DNA of 42,001 bases from an uncultured bacterium (GCA_947073515.1 CAMTMC010000021.1:1-42001); one strand, 5' to 3'. Positions 8,519 through 17,392 are shown, numbered from the stretch's first letter. Translations and numbers: made by a program. Notes: generated by a model not told the origin, from the letters alone.

Positions 8519-11500
8519 GTGAAGGGTATCAATCAAAAAAAACCAAGGATATTTCAGATCTTCCTGGTACCGCTGATTACCATCATGCTGGTGCAGGGAG
8601 CGGTTACCATGGGGACTCTGGTAATCCGCCGCACCGCCCAGACGCTGGAGGGGTACGCCAGCGGCATGATGAGCCGTCTGGTGGAAAACCGCAGGGTGAT
8701 TCTGGAAAATGAGATGAACCAGCGCTGGTCCACCATCCGGAGCCAGGAGCCCGCTTTTACGGAGCTGCTGGCCGGCCGGCTGGCGGAGGAGAACCTGGCG
8801 CTGGAGGAATTCCTGGGGGACGAGGCCCAGAGGGACGCCCTGCTGGAGCAGATGTTTCCGAAATGCCTGGAGCTGCTCAGCGGCAATTCCACCACTGGGA
8901 TGTTCCTGATCCTCTCCGGGCCGGAGGACTGGGAGGCCGGGGAGCTGGATGGGTTTTTCATCCGGGACTCTGACCCCAAGAGCAGCCCCGCCAACTACAG
9001 CGACCTGCTGCTGGAGCGGGGGAGCAAGCAGCTGTCCAGAACCTGGGGGATCCCGCTGGACAGCAGCTGGACGACCCACTTCTATCTGGACAGCCAGGAC
9101 AGCGCTGACCAGTACTTCTGGGCCCCCTGGCGGGCGGGCCGGGACTATCCGGAGGCCAATACAGAGGACCTGGGCTTCTGGTCGCCCCCCTTCTGCCTGG
9201 GAAAGAGCGGGGTGGACCCCTATGAGATGATCGCCTACTCCATTCCCCTGCGGTATGAGGGGCAGGTGTACGGCGTCCTGGGCGTGGAGATCTCCTGCAA
9301 GGACCTGTACAGCTATTTCCCTGTGGCGGAGCTGAACGAGTCCCAGCAATCCGGCTATATGCTGGCCGTCCGGCGGGACAGCGGCTATGCGCCCCTGGCG
9401 GGCAAGGGGATGCTCTACAGCCTGGTCTGCGGCCAGGGGGAGGAATTCCAGCTGAAGCCGACCGCCTACAGCGCCCTGTCCCAGGTGCGGAATGTTTGGA
9501 TGGAGGGACAGGGGATCTATGCGGTGGCCTCCCCCTTGCAGCTGTACAGCAACAACGTCCCCTATGAGGACACCCAGTGGGTGCTGGTGGGCTTGAATAC
9601 CGAAGAGGACCTGTTCGGCATGGGCCGGCAGCTGTATGTGTGGATGATCTTCGCCGTTTTCATTGGACTGATCTTCGGCGTGATCGGCATCTATCTGGCG
9701 GTGCGGCACCTGACCAAGCCGGTTCAGCGGCTGATGCTGTGCATCAGCCAGGGGAGCGCCGGGCTGCGGCAGTTCAAGCTGGCGAATATTTTGGAAATAG
9801 ACGCCCTCTATGACGTGGTGACCGAGCTGACGGAGCGGCAGAAGGCGGCGGAAAATATCCTCCTGGAGGAGAAGGAGCGCTACCGGGTGGCTCTGGAGGT
9901 CTCTAAGGATGTGTTTTTCTCCTATGATCTCCAGACCAAATCGCTGGATCTGGTCAATCACCCCGCTATGAGCGGCCAGTGGCAGTTGAATCAGGGTGAG
10001 GCCGGCCAGATCAATCTGGAATATATTTACTGGGCGGATCGGGGCAAGGCCATGGAGACCCTGGCCCGGGACGAGGATCACCGGTACGCCGAATTCCGGC
10101 TGCGCTGGCCGGGAGAGACGGAATTTACCTGGGTGGCTGTGTCCGCCAAGGTGCTCTGTGATACCGACGGCAGGCGCTGGAGGCTGGTGGGCAGTATCCG
10201 CAATATCCAGGAGCAGAAGGAGCGGGAGGCCGAGCAGCTGCGGAAAAATACCATCGACGCGGTGACTGGGCTGTACGGCTTCCGGGCGGGCATCAAGCGG
10301 ATCAAGGAGACACGGGGCGCCCGGCCCGACGGTATGATGCTCTGCCTGTCCCTGAGCCGGCTGAAAGAGGTCAACGAGAAAAACGGCGTCGTCTTCGGCG
10401 ATATGATCCTGGAGGAGCTAGGCGGCCTGCTCCAGCTGGAGTGCCAGGCCCAGGCGGGGGAGGCGACCGCCCTGCGGCTGAACCGGGACCAGTTTATCCT
10501 GTGGCTGGAGGGGATGGACCAGAAGCAGGCGGAACAATTCGCCCAGAGCCTGTTGGACCGCTGCGAGATCTGGTTTCCGGAGGAGGACTTCCGGGTGGGC
10601 CTGCGGGCCGGGCTGGCCTGGGGGGATCACTCCTACAACACGGAGCGTCTGGTCCGCATGGCCCGGGCGGCCTGCGCCCAGGATACCGAGGGGGCACGGC
10701 CCCTCGGGCTCTACCAGGAGGAGGGCGGGACGGCCGCTCTCCCCGACATGCAGGGCCAGGAGATCAGCTCCACAGGCTATGGCGAGGACATCGGCCTGGT
10801 GTCCGTGGCGCTGAACCTCTTTGGAAAAGGGGAGGACTTCCCCGCCCAGCTGGAGCTGATGGTCCGCAAAATCGGCCGGTTTTATGGGGCGGAGGGCGTG
10901 CTGGTGTCGCTGCTGCGGGCGGATTTCAACTCCAGTTATCTGAACTGCCAGTGGTACCGGGACGGCCGGGACCCGGTGGACTGTGTGCGCCGGTACAGGG
11001 AGGAGGACAAGTCCGACTTTTATGCCTGGCTGGACCAGGAGGAGGTCCGGTACCTCTCCGCCGAGGACAGCGGCCAGCGGGTGATCCAGTGCTTCCTCAG
11101 CGTCCAGCCAGGGGACCAGGGGGTCGTGCTGCCGATGTATGACAGCGGGACCTATATGGGCAGCGTCTGCATCCTGGGGCTGCCGCCGGAGCGCATGGAC
11201 AACCCGGACGAGTATCAGAATCTGGCGGAGCTGGGTAGTGTCATCCAGGGACAGCTGAACCAGCAGCAGCACGACATCGCCAGCCGGGCCAAGTCGGAGT
11301 TCCTCTCCCGCATGAGCCACGAGATCCGCACCCCCATGAACGGGATTATCGGCATGACCGCCATTGCCCTGCAAAAGGGGCAGGGGCAGGAGCGGATGAT
11401 CGACTGCCTACAGAAGATCCAGGCCTCGTCAGACTACCTGCTGGGGCTGATCAACGACATTCTGGATATGTCCAAGATCGAGAGCGGCAAGATGAAGCTG

Positions 11501-12427
11501 GACTCCGTGAACTTCCAGATGGGAGAGATGCTGGACACCATCCTGGAGCTGGTGGCGCCCCAGGCGGCCAACAAGGGGATTCAGATGCTGTCTGAGATCA
11601 GCCTGGAGCACAGCTGGTTCCTGGCCGACCGGATGCGGATCAGCCAGGTGCTGATCAACCTGCTGGGCAATGCGGTGAAGTTCACCCCGGAGGGAGGCAG
11701 CGTCACTCTGACTGTCCGGGAGATGAACGCCGGCGGGGAGAACGCGCTGGTCCACTTCGCCGTGCGGGACACCGGTATTGGCATTGCCAAGGAGGACCAG
11801 GACCGGGTGTTCCGTTCCTTCGAGCAGGCCTCCGCCAATCCCTCCAAGCAGCAGGGCACCGGCCTGGGCCTGTCCATCAGCAGCCGCCTGGTACAGATGA
11901 TGGGCAGCAGCATCCAGCTGGACAGCGAGCCAGGGGTGGGCAGTACCTTCAGCTTCTCCATCCCTCTGGCCCTGGGCCAGGGCGTGGAGCCGGAAGAGCA
12001 GCGGACAGCGGTGTCCTTTGAGGGGGCCCGGGTGCTGGTGGTGGAGGACAACGAGCTCAACGCCGAGATTGCCCAGTGCCTGCTGGAGGAGCGGGGCTTC
12101 CACGTGGACTGTGTCTATGACGGGTCCCAGGCGGTGGAGCGGATCCGCTCCACCCAGCCGGGCACCTACGATGTGGTTCTGATGGACATTATGATGCCGG
12201 TGATGGATGGCCTGGACGCCACCCGGGCGATCCGGGCCATGGAGCGGGAGGACTGCCGCACCATCCCCATCATCGCCATGTCGGCCAACGCCTTTGACGA
12301 CGATATGAAGAAGTCTGTGGAGTGCGGCATGAACGGGCATCTGTCCAAGCCTGTGGATGTGGATAAGCTCTATGAGACGTTGGATCAGGTGATCCGCGGG
12401 GGCGCGTGCGGCCCGGCGAGGCGCTGA
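8519..12427 (+). CDS. Membrane hybrid sensor histidine kinase with degenerate GGDEF, HisKA, HATPase and receiver domains
   Basis: 1302 residues from GTG at 8519, chosen because it keeps the first membrane helix (IFLVPLITIMLVQGAV) near the N-terminus; its SD is weak. An outer ligand-binding region of about 335 residues ends at a second helix (about 372-396). A PAS-like segment (about 440-560) follows, then a GGDEF-like domain in which the signature is replaced by LNRDQF (654-659), so cyclase activity is unlikely, and a GAF-like segment (about 740-895). The kinase core has H934 in SHEIRTPMN, the N box near 1043, DTGIGIA and GTGLGLSI. The C-terminal receiver has the phospho-acceptor D1223 (VVLMDIMMPVMDG). 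No DNA-binding response regulator is adjacent, so the phosphorelay target lies elsewhere. Coupled to the upstream substrate-binding protein gene. Confidence 0.88.
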   Translation: MKGINQKKPRIFQIFLVPLITIMLVQGAVTMGTLVIRRTAQTLEGYASGMMSRLVENRRVILENEMNQRWSTIRSQEPAFTELLAGRLAEENLALEEFLGDEAQRDALLEQMFPKCLELLSGNSTTGMFLILSGPEDWEAGELDGFFIRDSDPKSSPANYSDLLLERGSKQLSRTWGIPLDSSWTTHFYLDSQDSADQYFWAPWRAGRDYPEANTEDLGFWSPPFCLGKSGVDPYEMIAYSIPLRYEGQVYGVLGVEISCKDLYSYFPVAELNESQQSGYMLAVRRDSGYAPLAGKGMLYSLVCGQGEEFQLKPTAYSALSQVRNVWMEGQGIYAVASPLQLYSNNVPYEDTQWVLVGLNTEEDLFGMGRQLYVWMIFAVFIGLIFGVIGIYLAVRHLTKPVQRLMLCISQGSAGLRQFKLANILEIDALYDVVTELTERQKAAENILLEEKERYRVALEVSKDVFFSYDLQTKSLDLVNHPAMSGQWQLNQGEAGQINLEYIYWADRGKAMETLARDEDHRYAEFRLRWPGETEFTWVAVSAKVLCDTDGRRWRLVGSIRNIQEQKEREAEQLRKNTIDAVTGLYGFRAGIKRIKETRGARPDGMMLCLSLSRLKEVNEKNGVVFGDMILEELGGLLQLECQAQAGEATALRLNRDQFILWLEGMDQKQAEQFAQSLLDRCEIWFPEEDFRVGLRAGLAWGDHSYNTERLVRMARAACAQDTEGARPLGLYQEEGGTAALPDMQGQEISSTGYGEDIGLVSVALNLFGKGEDFPAQLELMVRKIGRFYGAEGVLVSLLRADFNSSYLNCQWYRDGRDPVDCVRRYREEDKSDFYAWLDQEEVRYLSAEDSGQRVIQCFLSVQPGDQGVVLPMYDSGTYMGSVCILGLPPERMDNPDEYQNLAELGSVIQGQLNQQQHDIASRAKSEFLSRMSHEIRTPMNGIIGMTAIALQKGQGQERMIDCLQKIQASSDYLLGLINDILDMSKIESGKMKLDSVNFQMGEMLDTILELVAPQAANKGIQMLSEISLEHSWFLADRMRISQVLINLLGNAVKFTPEGGSVTLTVREMNAGGENALVHFAVRDTGIGIAKEDQDRVFRSFEQASANPSKQQGTGLGLSISSRLVQMMGSSIQLDSEPGVGSTFSFSIPLALGQGVEPEEQRTAVSFEGARVLVVEDNELNAEIAQCLLEERGFHVDCVYDGSQAVERIRSTQPGTYDVVLMDIMMPVMDGLDATRAIRAMEREDCRTIPIIAMSANAFDDDMKKSVECGMNGHLSKPVDVDKLYETLDQVIRGGACGPARR

Positions 12428-12448
12428 CGGTTTTGGAATTCCTGTTGA

Positions 12449-12487
12449 AACGGGCTGTCATGCAGGTTCATGGCAGCCCGTTAATTT
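12449..12487 (+). terminator. Terminator of the kinase operon
   Basis: A 14-bp stem (AACGGGCTGTCATG with CATGGCAGCCCGTT, one G-U pair) has a short loop and a trailing TAATTTT. It lies 21 bases after the kinase stop codon. Confidence 0.85.
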
Positions 12488-12510
12488 TGTCCGGAATCAC
12501 TCCGGCCTAA

Positions 12511-12544
12511 CGGAGACCCCAACCTACCGTAAGGGTGTACTCCG
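12511..12544 (+). other. Nested inverted repeat upstream of the MATE promoter
   Basis: CGGAG (12511-12515) pairs with CTCCG (12540-12544), and an inner ACCC...GGGT pair surrounds CCTACCGTAAGG. The spacing resembles operators of MerR-type regulators, but it lies upstream of the promoter rather than between its boxes, and no regulator gene is adjacent. Function unknown. Confidence 0.3.
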
Positions 12545-12579
12545 CCAGATCAATCACAGTTTTCTTCGGGAAATCAGGA

Positions 12580-12608
12580 TTGAAACAAGGCGGTATATCA
12601 GGTATAAT
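12580..12608 (+). promoter_or_regulatory. Near-consensus promoter for the MATE gene
   Basis: TTGAAA (12580-12585), a 17-base spacer and a perfect TATAAT (12603-12608), about 108 bases before the GTG start. Confidence 0.8.
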
Positions 12609-12715
12609 AGCGGTAAGACGGCTCCTATGAAATCCCTTCACACCCGATTTTCAGGGGAGTGGAAGGAGATGGCCGGTATGGAGCGCCTGTATTTAAGACC
12701 GGAGGGGGCCGCCGT

Positions 12716-14128
12716 GTGAGTAAAGGACCATTTTCCGTGGTGGATGACCAGCGCCACCCGCTTGCTACCATCGTAATCCTGGCCTGGCCCATCTTTCTGG
12801 AGCAGGTGCTGGTGTCCCTGGTGCAGGCGGTAGACACGGCCATGGTGGGCTCCCTGGGCAAGCGGGCCACCGCTGCTGTGGCCATCAGCCAGTCGCCAAA
12901 CATGCTGATCAACGGCATTATCATGGCGCTGGGGGTGGGCTTCACTTCGCTGATCGCCCGGAGTGTCGGCGCCCGGGAGCTGGAGCGGGCCCGGCGCCTG
13001 ATGCGGCAGTCTATCCTGGTGGTGCTGGCGGTGGGTGTGCCTCTGTCCGCCATTATGTTCCTCCTGGCCCGGCAGATCCCCCTGTGGATGGGGGGCGAGG
13101 CGGAGATCCTGGATGTGGCGGCGGACTACAACCGGATTCTGGCCCTGTCACTGGCCTTCCGGGGGATGACCATGATGCTCACCGCCATCTACCGGGGCTA
13201 TGGGGACAGCAAGACCCCCATGAAGATCAACGTCATGGTGAATCTGGTCAACGTGGCGGGCAACTTCCTGATGATCTACCCCGCCAGGACCCTGGAGCTG
13301 TTTGGCCGGTCCGTTCCCATGTTCGGCTTGGGATGGGGGGTGGCCGGCGCGGCGGTGTCCACCTCCCTGTCCGCTGCCCTGGGCGGGACGCTGCTGCTGG
13401 TCCTCTCCTTTGTGAGGGAGACGGACATGCGGCTGTCACTCCGGGACAGCTTCGCCCCCGACTGGAGGGAGCTGACCCAGGTGGTGCGGATCAGCCTGCC
13501 CGCCATGCTGGAGCGCCTCACCATGAGCGGCGCCCAGATTGTGGTGGTACGGGTGGTGGCCACTCTGGGCACCGCCGCTGTGGCCGCCCAGAACCTGGCC
13601 GCCAATGTGGAGGCCCTCAGCTTCATGCCCGGTTTCGCCTTCGGCACGTCGGCCACCATCCTCTTTGGGCAGTCCCTGGGGGGGAAACGGCCCGACCTGG
13701 CGGTGAAGTACATCTCCCTGACCAACCGGATGGGCTCCGCCGTCATGCTGTTTATGAGCCTGCTGCTGTTCTTCGGCTCCACCGCCATCATGGGTCTGTT
13801 CACCCCGGATCAGGAGGTCATTGGCCTGGGTTCTATCCTGCTGAAGATTCTAGCCGTGATCCAGATCCCCCAGGTCATCGCCATGGTGTATTCCGGGGCG
13901 CTGCGGGGGGCGGGGGACACCAAGAGCCCCTTCCTGATCTCCCTGATGTCCATGTGGGGGGTGCGCATTGTGGGGGCGCTGATCTGCGTCCAGCTACTGG
14001 ATCTGGGCCTGCCCGCCGTGTGCGTGTGCATGTGTACTGATAATGTGGTGCGCTGCGTGCTGTTCCATCTGCGCTACCAGGCGGGAAGCTGGAACCGGGA
14101 GGCCAAAGCCCTGGCCGTTCAGGACTGA
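12716..14128 (+). CDS. MATE family multidrug / cation efflux transporter
   Basis: 470 residues, the usual size for MATE proteins, which exchange Na+ or H+ for drugs or metabolites at the cytoplasmic membrane. Twelve hydrophobic segments are evident. The N half opens with 'ILAWPIFLEQVLVSLVQAVDTAMVGSLG' and the C half repeats the pattern ('ISLPAMLERLTMSGAQIVVVRVVATLG'), the internal duplication of the family. The GTG at 12716 is preferred because GGAGGGGG sits 7 bases upstream. An in-frame GTG at 12659 would add 19 residues of non-membrane sequence. Single-gene unit between its own promoter and a strong terminator. Substrate cannot be told. Confidence 0.88.
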   Translation: MSKGPFSVVDDQRHPLATIVILAWPIFLEQVLVSLVQAVDTAMVGSLGKRATAAVAISQSPNMLINGIIMALGVGFTSLIARSVGARELERARRLMRQSILVVLAVGVPLSAIMFLLARQIPLWMGGEAEILDVAADYNRILALSLAFRGMTMMLTAIYRGYGDSKTPMKINVMVNLVNVAGNFLMIYPARTLELFGRSVPMFGLGWGVAGAAVSTSLSAALGGTLLLVLSFVRETDMRLSLRDSFAPDWRELTQVVRISLPAMLERLTMSGAQIVVVRVVATLGTAAVAAQNLAANVEALSFMPGFAFGTSATILFGQSLGGKRPDLAVKYISLTNRMGSAVMLFMSLLLFFGSTAIMGLFTPDQEVIGLGSILLKILAVIQIPQVIAMVYSGALRGAGDTKSPFLISLMSMWGVRIVGALICVQLLDLGLPAVCVCMCTDNVVRCVLFHLRYQAGSWNREAKALAVQD

Positions 14129-14130
14129 AA

Positions 14131-14163
14131 AAAACCGCCGCCGGCGATGCCGGCGGCGGTTTT
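14131..14163. terminator. Bidirectional terminator between the MATE and phzF-like genes
   Basis: AAAACCGCCGCCGGC and GCCGGCGGCGGTTTT are perfect complements around the loop GAT. With A and T runs on both sides it can stop transcription from both converging genes. Confidence 0.85.
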
Positions 14164-14170
14164 CGTCCGC

Positions 14171-15322
14171 TCAGAGACGGAGCAGCAGCTCCATGGAGAT
14201 GGCGGCTTGGCCGCCCACCTGGACCCCCTCGCCCCCCTCCTGGAGCAGGGTGCGGATCTCCGAGGGCCGGCCCATGTGCTCCCCCTGGAGGATGAGGTGT
14301 TCCTGGCCGGCGGGGAACAGGCCCTTGCTGTACAGGTAACGGGTCAGCCCGGCGTTGGCGGTGCCGGTGGCGCACTCCTCGGGGATGTCCCACAGGGGGG
14401 CGAAGTTGCTGCAATAGGCGGAGATCCCCCCCTGGCCGGGGCAGAACATATGCACCCCCACGGCGTCATGCTTCCGGGAGAGCTCCGAGACCAGCCCCTC
14501 GTTCTGGACTGCGGCCATCAGGGCCTCGTGATCCCGGACAGGGAGCATGATGTCCGTCAGGCCGGAGTTCACCAGGGCGGCGGCCAGCCCCGGCCAGCCC
14601 TGGCCGGGGGACAGGCCGTAAGCGGCCAGCAGCTCCGCCCCCTCCTCGGGGGACAGCTCCCTGAAAACCCGGGTGGGGGAGATAGTGAGGAACACCTTGC
14701 CCTCCGCCACCCGTACCTTCTGTTCCCCGGCGGCGGTGGTGAGGGAGAACTCCCCGTCCCCCGCCAGCCCCAGCTCCATCAGGACGGCGAAAGCGGCGAT
14801 GGTGGCGTGGCCGCACAGATCCACCTCCCCCGCCGGGGTGAAGTAGCGGATGTGGAACCGGTTCCCTCCCAGCGGGCGGACGAAGGCGGTCTCCGAGTGC
14901 TTCAGCTCCCCGGCAAGGGCTTTCATCCAATCTTCCTCCGGGAAGGCCTCCCCCCGGTCCAACACCACCACCCCCGCCTGGTTGCCCCCGAACAGGGTGG
15001 AGGTAAAGGCGTCCGCCACAAAGGCCCGGGCCTTCAGGCGGCCTGGCGGGTTCCCGGCGGGCCGCTGGGCCAGCTGGGCGATTTTGGGGAAGTTTTTGGT
15101 GATGTAGCCGTACCCGCCCTCTGAGTGGGGGATCAAGCACTGGGAGCAGTCCTTGACGCCCCCCTCCGTGTAAGAAAAATTGCCGCCGCACCGGTCCCCC
15201 AGGGCGTACAGGGGGCAGTAGCAGAACAGGCAGTTGAAGGTCTTTGTGTCCGCCACCTGGTGGCAGGGGAAGAACTCGCAGGCGGAGTTGGAGAAAAATT
15301 GGTAGCTGTTTTTGGGATCCAT
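14171..15322 (-). CDS. PhzF-family isomerase-like protein fused to an N-terminal cysteine-rich domain
   Basis: 383 residues from the ATG at 15322 (GAGGAGGT just upstream). Residues 1 to about 80 form a compact Cys-rich module with the pairs CxxxxxC, CLFCYC, C and CSQC, and 'NCLFCYCPLYALGDRCGG'. It resembles the small 'zf-like' Cys-rich domain and probably binds metal. Residues about 98-383 are a PhzF fold: 'RAFVADAFTSTLFGGNQAGVVVL', the SETAFV motif with the expected catalytic Glu, 'YFTPAGEVDLCGHATIAAFAVL' and a C-terminal 'CATGTANAGLTRYL'. PhzF enzymes isomerise or epimerise small metabolites, but this one's substrate is unknown. The gene lies 14 bases after the lysE-like gene and is probably transcribed with it. 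The fusion is unusual in my experience. The two domains are each fairly clear. Confidence 0.78.
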   Translation of the reverse strand: MDPKNSYQFFSNSACEFFPCHQVADTKTFNCLFCYCPLYALGDRCGGNFSYTEGGVKDCSQCLIPHSEGGYGYITKNFPKIAQLAQRPAGNPPGRLKARAFVADAFTSTLFGGNQAGVVVLDRGEAFPEEDWMKALAGELKHSETAFVRPLGGNRFHIRYFTPAGEVDLCGHATIAAFAVLMELGLAGDGEFSLTTAAGEQKVRVAEGKVFLTISPTRVFRELSPEEGAELLAAYGLSPGQGWPGLAAALVNSGLTDIMLPVRDHEALMAAVQNEGLVSELSRKHDAVGVHMFCPGQGGISAYCSNFAPLWDIPEECATGTANAGLTRYLYSKGLFPAGQEHLILQGEHMGRPSEIRTLLQEGGEGVQVGGQAAISMELLLRL

Positions 15323-15336
15323 AGATACCTCCTCAA

Positions 15337-15951
15337 TCAGGCCGTCAGCATCTGGAAGAAGTTGAGCAGCAGCTTGCCGCCGTAGAAGAGGATGACAACA
15401 CCGCACACCAGATTGATGGCCCGCAGGACTTTCGTGTTGAATTTATCGCTGAATATGGAGATCAGCAGGGTCACCCCGGTGAACCACAGGCAGGAGGCCA
15501 GGGCCACGCCGGAGATAAAAGGGATGGACTGGGAGCCTGGGAGGGTGACGTGGAAAGCCCCCAGCATCATGGTGCCGTCAATGATGGCTTGGGGGTTGAA
15601 CCAGGTGACCACGCAGGCGGAGGAGATGGTTTTGCGGATGGACATGGCTCCGCCGGACCGGTCCAGCTCCTCCGCCTTGGCCCGGAGCAGGCCGATCCCG
15701 ATGAAGATGACAATGACGCTGCCTGCCAGCAGAATAGCCATCTGAAGCCACTGGTACCGCTCCATGATCGCGCCCACGCCGAAGAAGCAGGCCAGGGCCA
15801 GGGTGACATCGAAGAAAATGACGATCAGGGCGGTGAGAAGCGCCCGGCGGCGGGTGTTGGTCAGGGCGGAATTGATGACAAAGAGGTTTTGCAGCCCGAT
15901 GGGGGCCACATAGGCCAGGCCCATGGTCAGCCCCTGGAGGAAATAACCCAT
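15337..15951 (-). CDS. LysE/ArgO-type amino acid exporter
   Basis: 204 residues with about six hydrophobic segments. The family N-terminus is MGYFLQGLTMGLAYVAPIGLQN, and a middle 'VVTWFNPQAIIDG' matches the conserved aromatic-Asn-Pro-x-Ala motif of LysE. The ATG at 15951 has GGAGTGAA upstream. Longer in-frame extensions add only low-complexity residues. Characterised relatives export basic amino acids, chiefly lysine and arginine. It is the only transporter attached to the lysine fermentation genes, separated from atoA by a hairpin but no visible promoter. It could prevent lysine overload, or export or exchange another amino acid (inference). Confidence 0.8.
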   Translation of the reverse strand: MGYFLQGLTMGLAYVAPIGLQNLFVINSALTNTRRRALLTALIVIFFDVTLALACFFGVGAIMERYQWLQMAILLAGSVIVIFIGIGLLRAKAEELDRSGGAMSIRKTISSACVVTWFNPQAIIDGTMMLGAFHVTLPGSQSIPFISGVALASCLWFTGVTLLISIFSDKFNTKVLRAINLVCGVVILFYGGKLLLNFFQMLTA

Positions 15952-15990
15952 GTTTGGTTCACTCCAAACAATATGTTGTCTTTTTGGGGC

Positions 15991-16024
15991 GGAAGCGCGG
16001 ACACCGCTGGATGTCCGCGCTTCC
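15991..16024 (-). terminator. Strong hairpin between atoA and the lysE-like gene
   Basis: A 13-bp perfect stem (15991-16003 with 16012-16024) has an 8-base loop, just after the atoA stop. On the minus strand it is not followed by a T run. It may therefore protect the 3' end of the upstream message or reduce read-through rather than stop it fully. Confidence 0.45.
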
Positions 16025-16039
16025 CTTGGATATGATGTT

Positions 16040-16690
16040 TTAGAACTTGCCCACCGTGTCAGGGATGATGAGGGTGGCCTCGGTTTTGGAGACGACCTCG
16101 TCCACGGAGCTGTTCTCGTTGACCTCCCGGAGGACCAGGCCCTCGGGGGTGGACTCAATGACGGCCAGCTCGGTGATGATCCACTTTACCCGCTTGTAGG
16201 CGGTGAGGGGCAGGGTGTTCTTCTTCAGGATCTTGGGCCCGCCCTTCTTGTCGGTGTGGGTGGTAATGACAATCACATTGTCTGCGCCGGACACCAGGTC
16301 CATGGCGCCGCCCATACCGGGGACCATCTTTCCGGGGATGATGTGGGAGGACAGGGAGCCCTCCTCATCCACCTGCAAGGCGCCCAAAATGGTCACGTCC
16401 ACGTGTCCGCCCCGGATCAGGCCGAAGGAGGTGGCGGAGTCGAAGAACATGGCGCCGGGGATGACGGTGACGTACTTGCTGCCGGCGTTGGAGATGTTGG
16501 TGTCCTCGTTCTCGTCGGTGGCGGCGGGGCCCATGCCCATGATGCCGTTCTCCGACTGGAACACCACGTTGATCCCCTCGGGCAGGTAGTTGGCCACCAT
16601 CTCGGGCATACCGATGCCCAGGTTGATGACATCGCCGTCATGCAGGAAGCGGGCGGCGCGCTTGGAAATGATTACCTTTGCGTCTTCCAT
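16040..16690 (-). CDS. atoA: Butyryl-CoA:acetoacetate CoA-transferase, beta subunit
   Basis: 216 residues, class I CoA-transferase beta subunit. The motif SENG holds the catalytic Glu (E47 from this start) that carries CoA as a thioester, and 'NLGIGMPEMVANYLPEG' and 'GGAMDLVSGADNVIV' are family blocks. In lysine fermentation the A/B heterodimer moves CoA from butyryl-CoA to the acetoacetate released by Kce, giving butyrate and acetoacetyl-CoA. I chose ATG 16690 because GGAGGT lies 8 bases upstream; a GTG one codon earlier is also possible. Its ATG shares one base with the atoD stop (TGATG), so the subunits are translationally coupled. Confidence 0.92.
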   Translation of the reverse strand: MEDAKVIISKRAARFLHDGDVINLGIGMPEMVANYLPEGINVVFQSENGIMGMGPAATDENEDTNISNAGSKYVTVIPGAMFFDSATSFGLIRGGHVDVTILGALQVDEEGSLSSHIIPGKMVPGMGGAMDLVSGADNVIVITTHTDKKGGPKILKKNTLPLTAYKRVKWIITELAVIESTPEGLVLREVNENSSVDEVVSKTEATLIIPDTVGKF

Positions 16691-17373
16691 CACTTCTTAC
16701 CTCCTTTGACGATGTAATCCACCAGGATGAAGGGGGTCTTGACGTTCTCGGGGGCGATCTCGCCGGGCTCCACCAGCTCCTCGGCCTCCACGATAACGGT
16801 CTTGCAGGCGGCGGCCATCAGGGGGCAGAAGTTCTGGGTGGTGCCCTTGTAGTACACGTTGCCCAGCTTATCCACAACAGAACCCCGGATGAGGCACACG
16901 TCGCCCTTCAGGGCGGTCTCCAGCAGATAGTCCTTGCCGTCCACGCTGATGACCTGTTTGCCCTCGGCCACGTCGGTGCCGATGCCGGTGGGGGTGAGCA
17001 CCCCGCCCAGGCCGAAGCCGCCGGCCCGGATCCGCTCGGCCAGGGTGCCCTGGGGGGTGAGGCGCACGTCCATGGTGCCCTCGCTCATCTGCTTGCCGGT
17101 CTCGGGGTTGGTGCCGATGTGGCTGACGTACAGGGTCTTCACCTTGTGGCGGGCGATCAGCTCGCTGACGCCCCGGAAGCCGTGCTTCTCGCCCCCCTCG
17201 GGGAAGCCGGTGTCGTTGACGGCCATGGTCAGATCCTTCACATCGGTGTCGGCCAGGGCGCTGATGATGCTGTCGGGGGTGCCGTGCCCCAGGAAGCCGC
17301 CCACCATGACGAAATCGCCATCTTTGACCATTGCGGCGGCCTCCTGGGCGGTGATAAATTTGTCTTTGCTCAT
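16690..17373 (-). CDS. atoD: Butyryl-CoA:acetoacetate CoA-transferase, alpha subunit
   Basis: 227 residues with the alpha-subunit signatures 'VMVGGFLGHGTPDSII' near the N-terminus and 'GGFGLGGVLTPTGIGTDV' in the middle. It pairs with the downstream beta subunit. The C-terminal 'LLETALKGDVCLIRGSVVDKLGN' is typical. The ATG is preceded by AAAGGAGGT at ideal spacing. Only 19 bases separate it from kamE, consistent with one operon. It acts at the end of the pathway in the cytoplasm. Confidence 0.92.
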   Translation of the reverse strand: MSKDKFITAQEAAAMVKDGDFVMVGGFLGHGTPDSIISALADTDVKDLTMAVNDTGFPEGGEKHGFRGVSELIARHKVKTLYVSHIGTNPETGKQMSEGTMDVRLTPQGTLAERIRAGGFGLGGVLTPTGIGTDVAEGKQVISVDGKDYLLETALKGDVCLIRGSVVDKLGNVYYKGTTQNFCPLMAAACKTVIVEAEELVEPGEIAPENVKTPFILVDYIVKGGKK

Positions 17374-17392
17374 GTCGTGACCTCCTTTGTCG

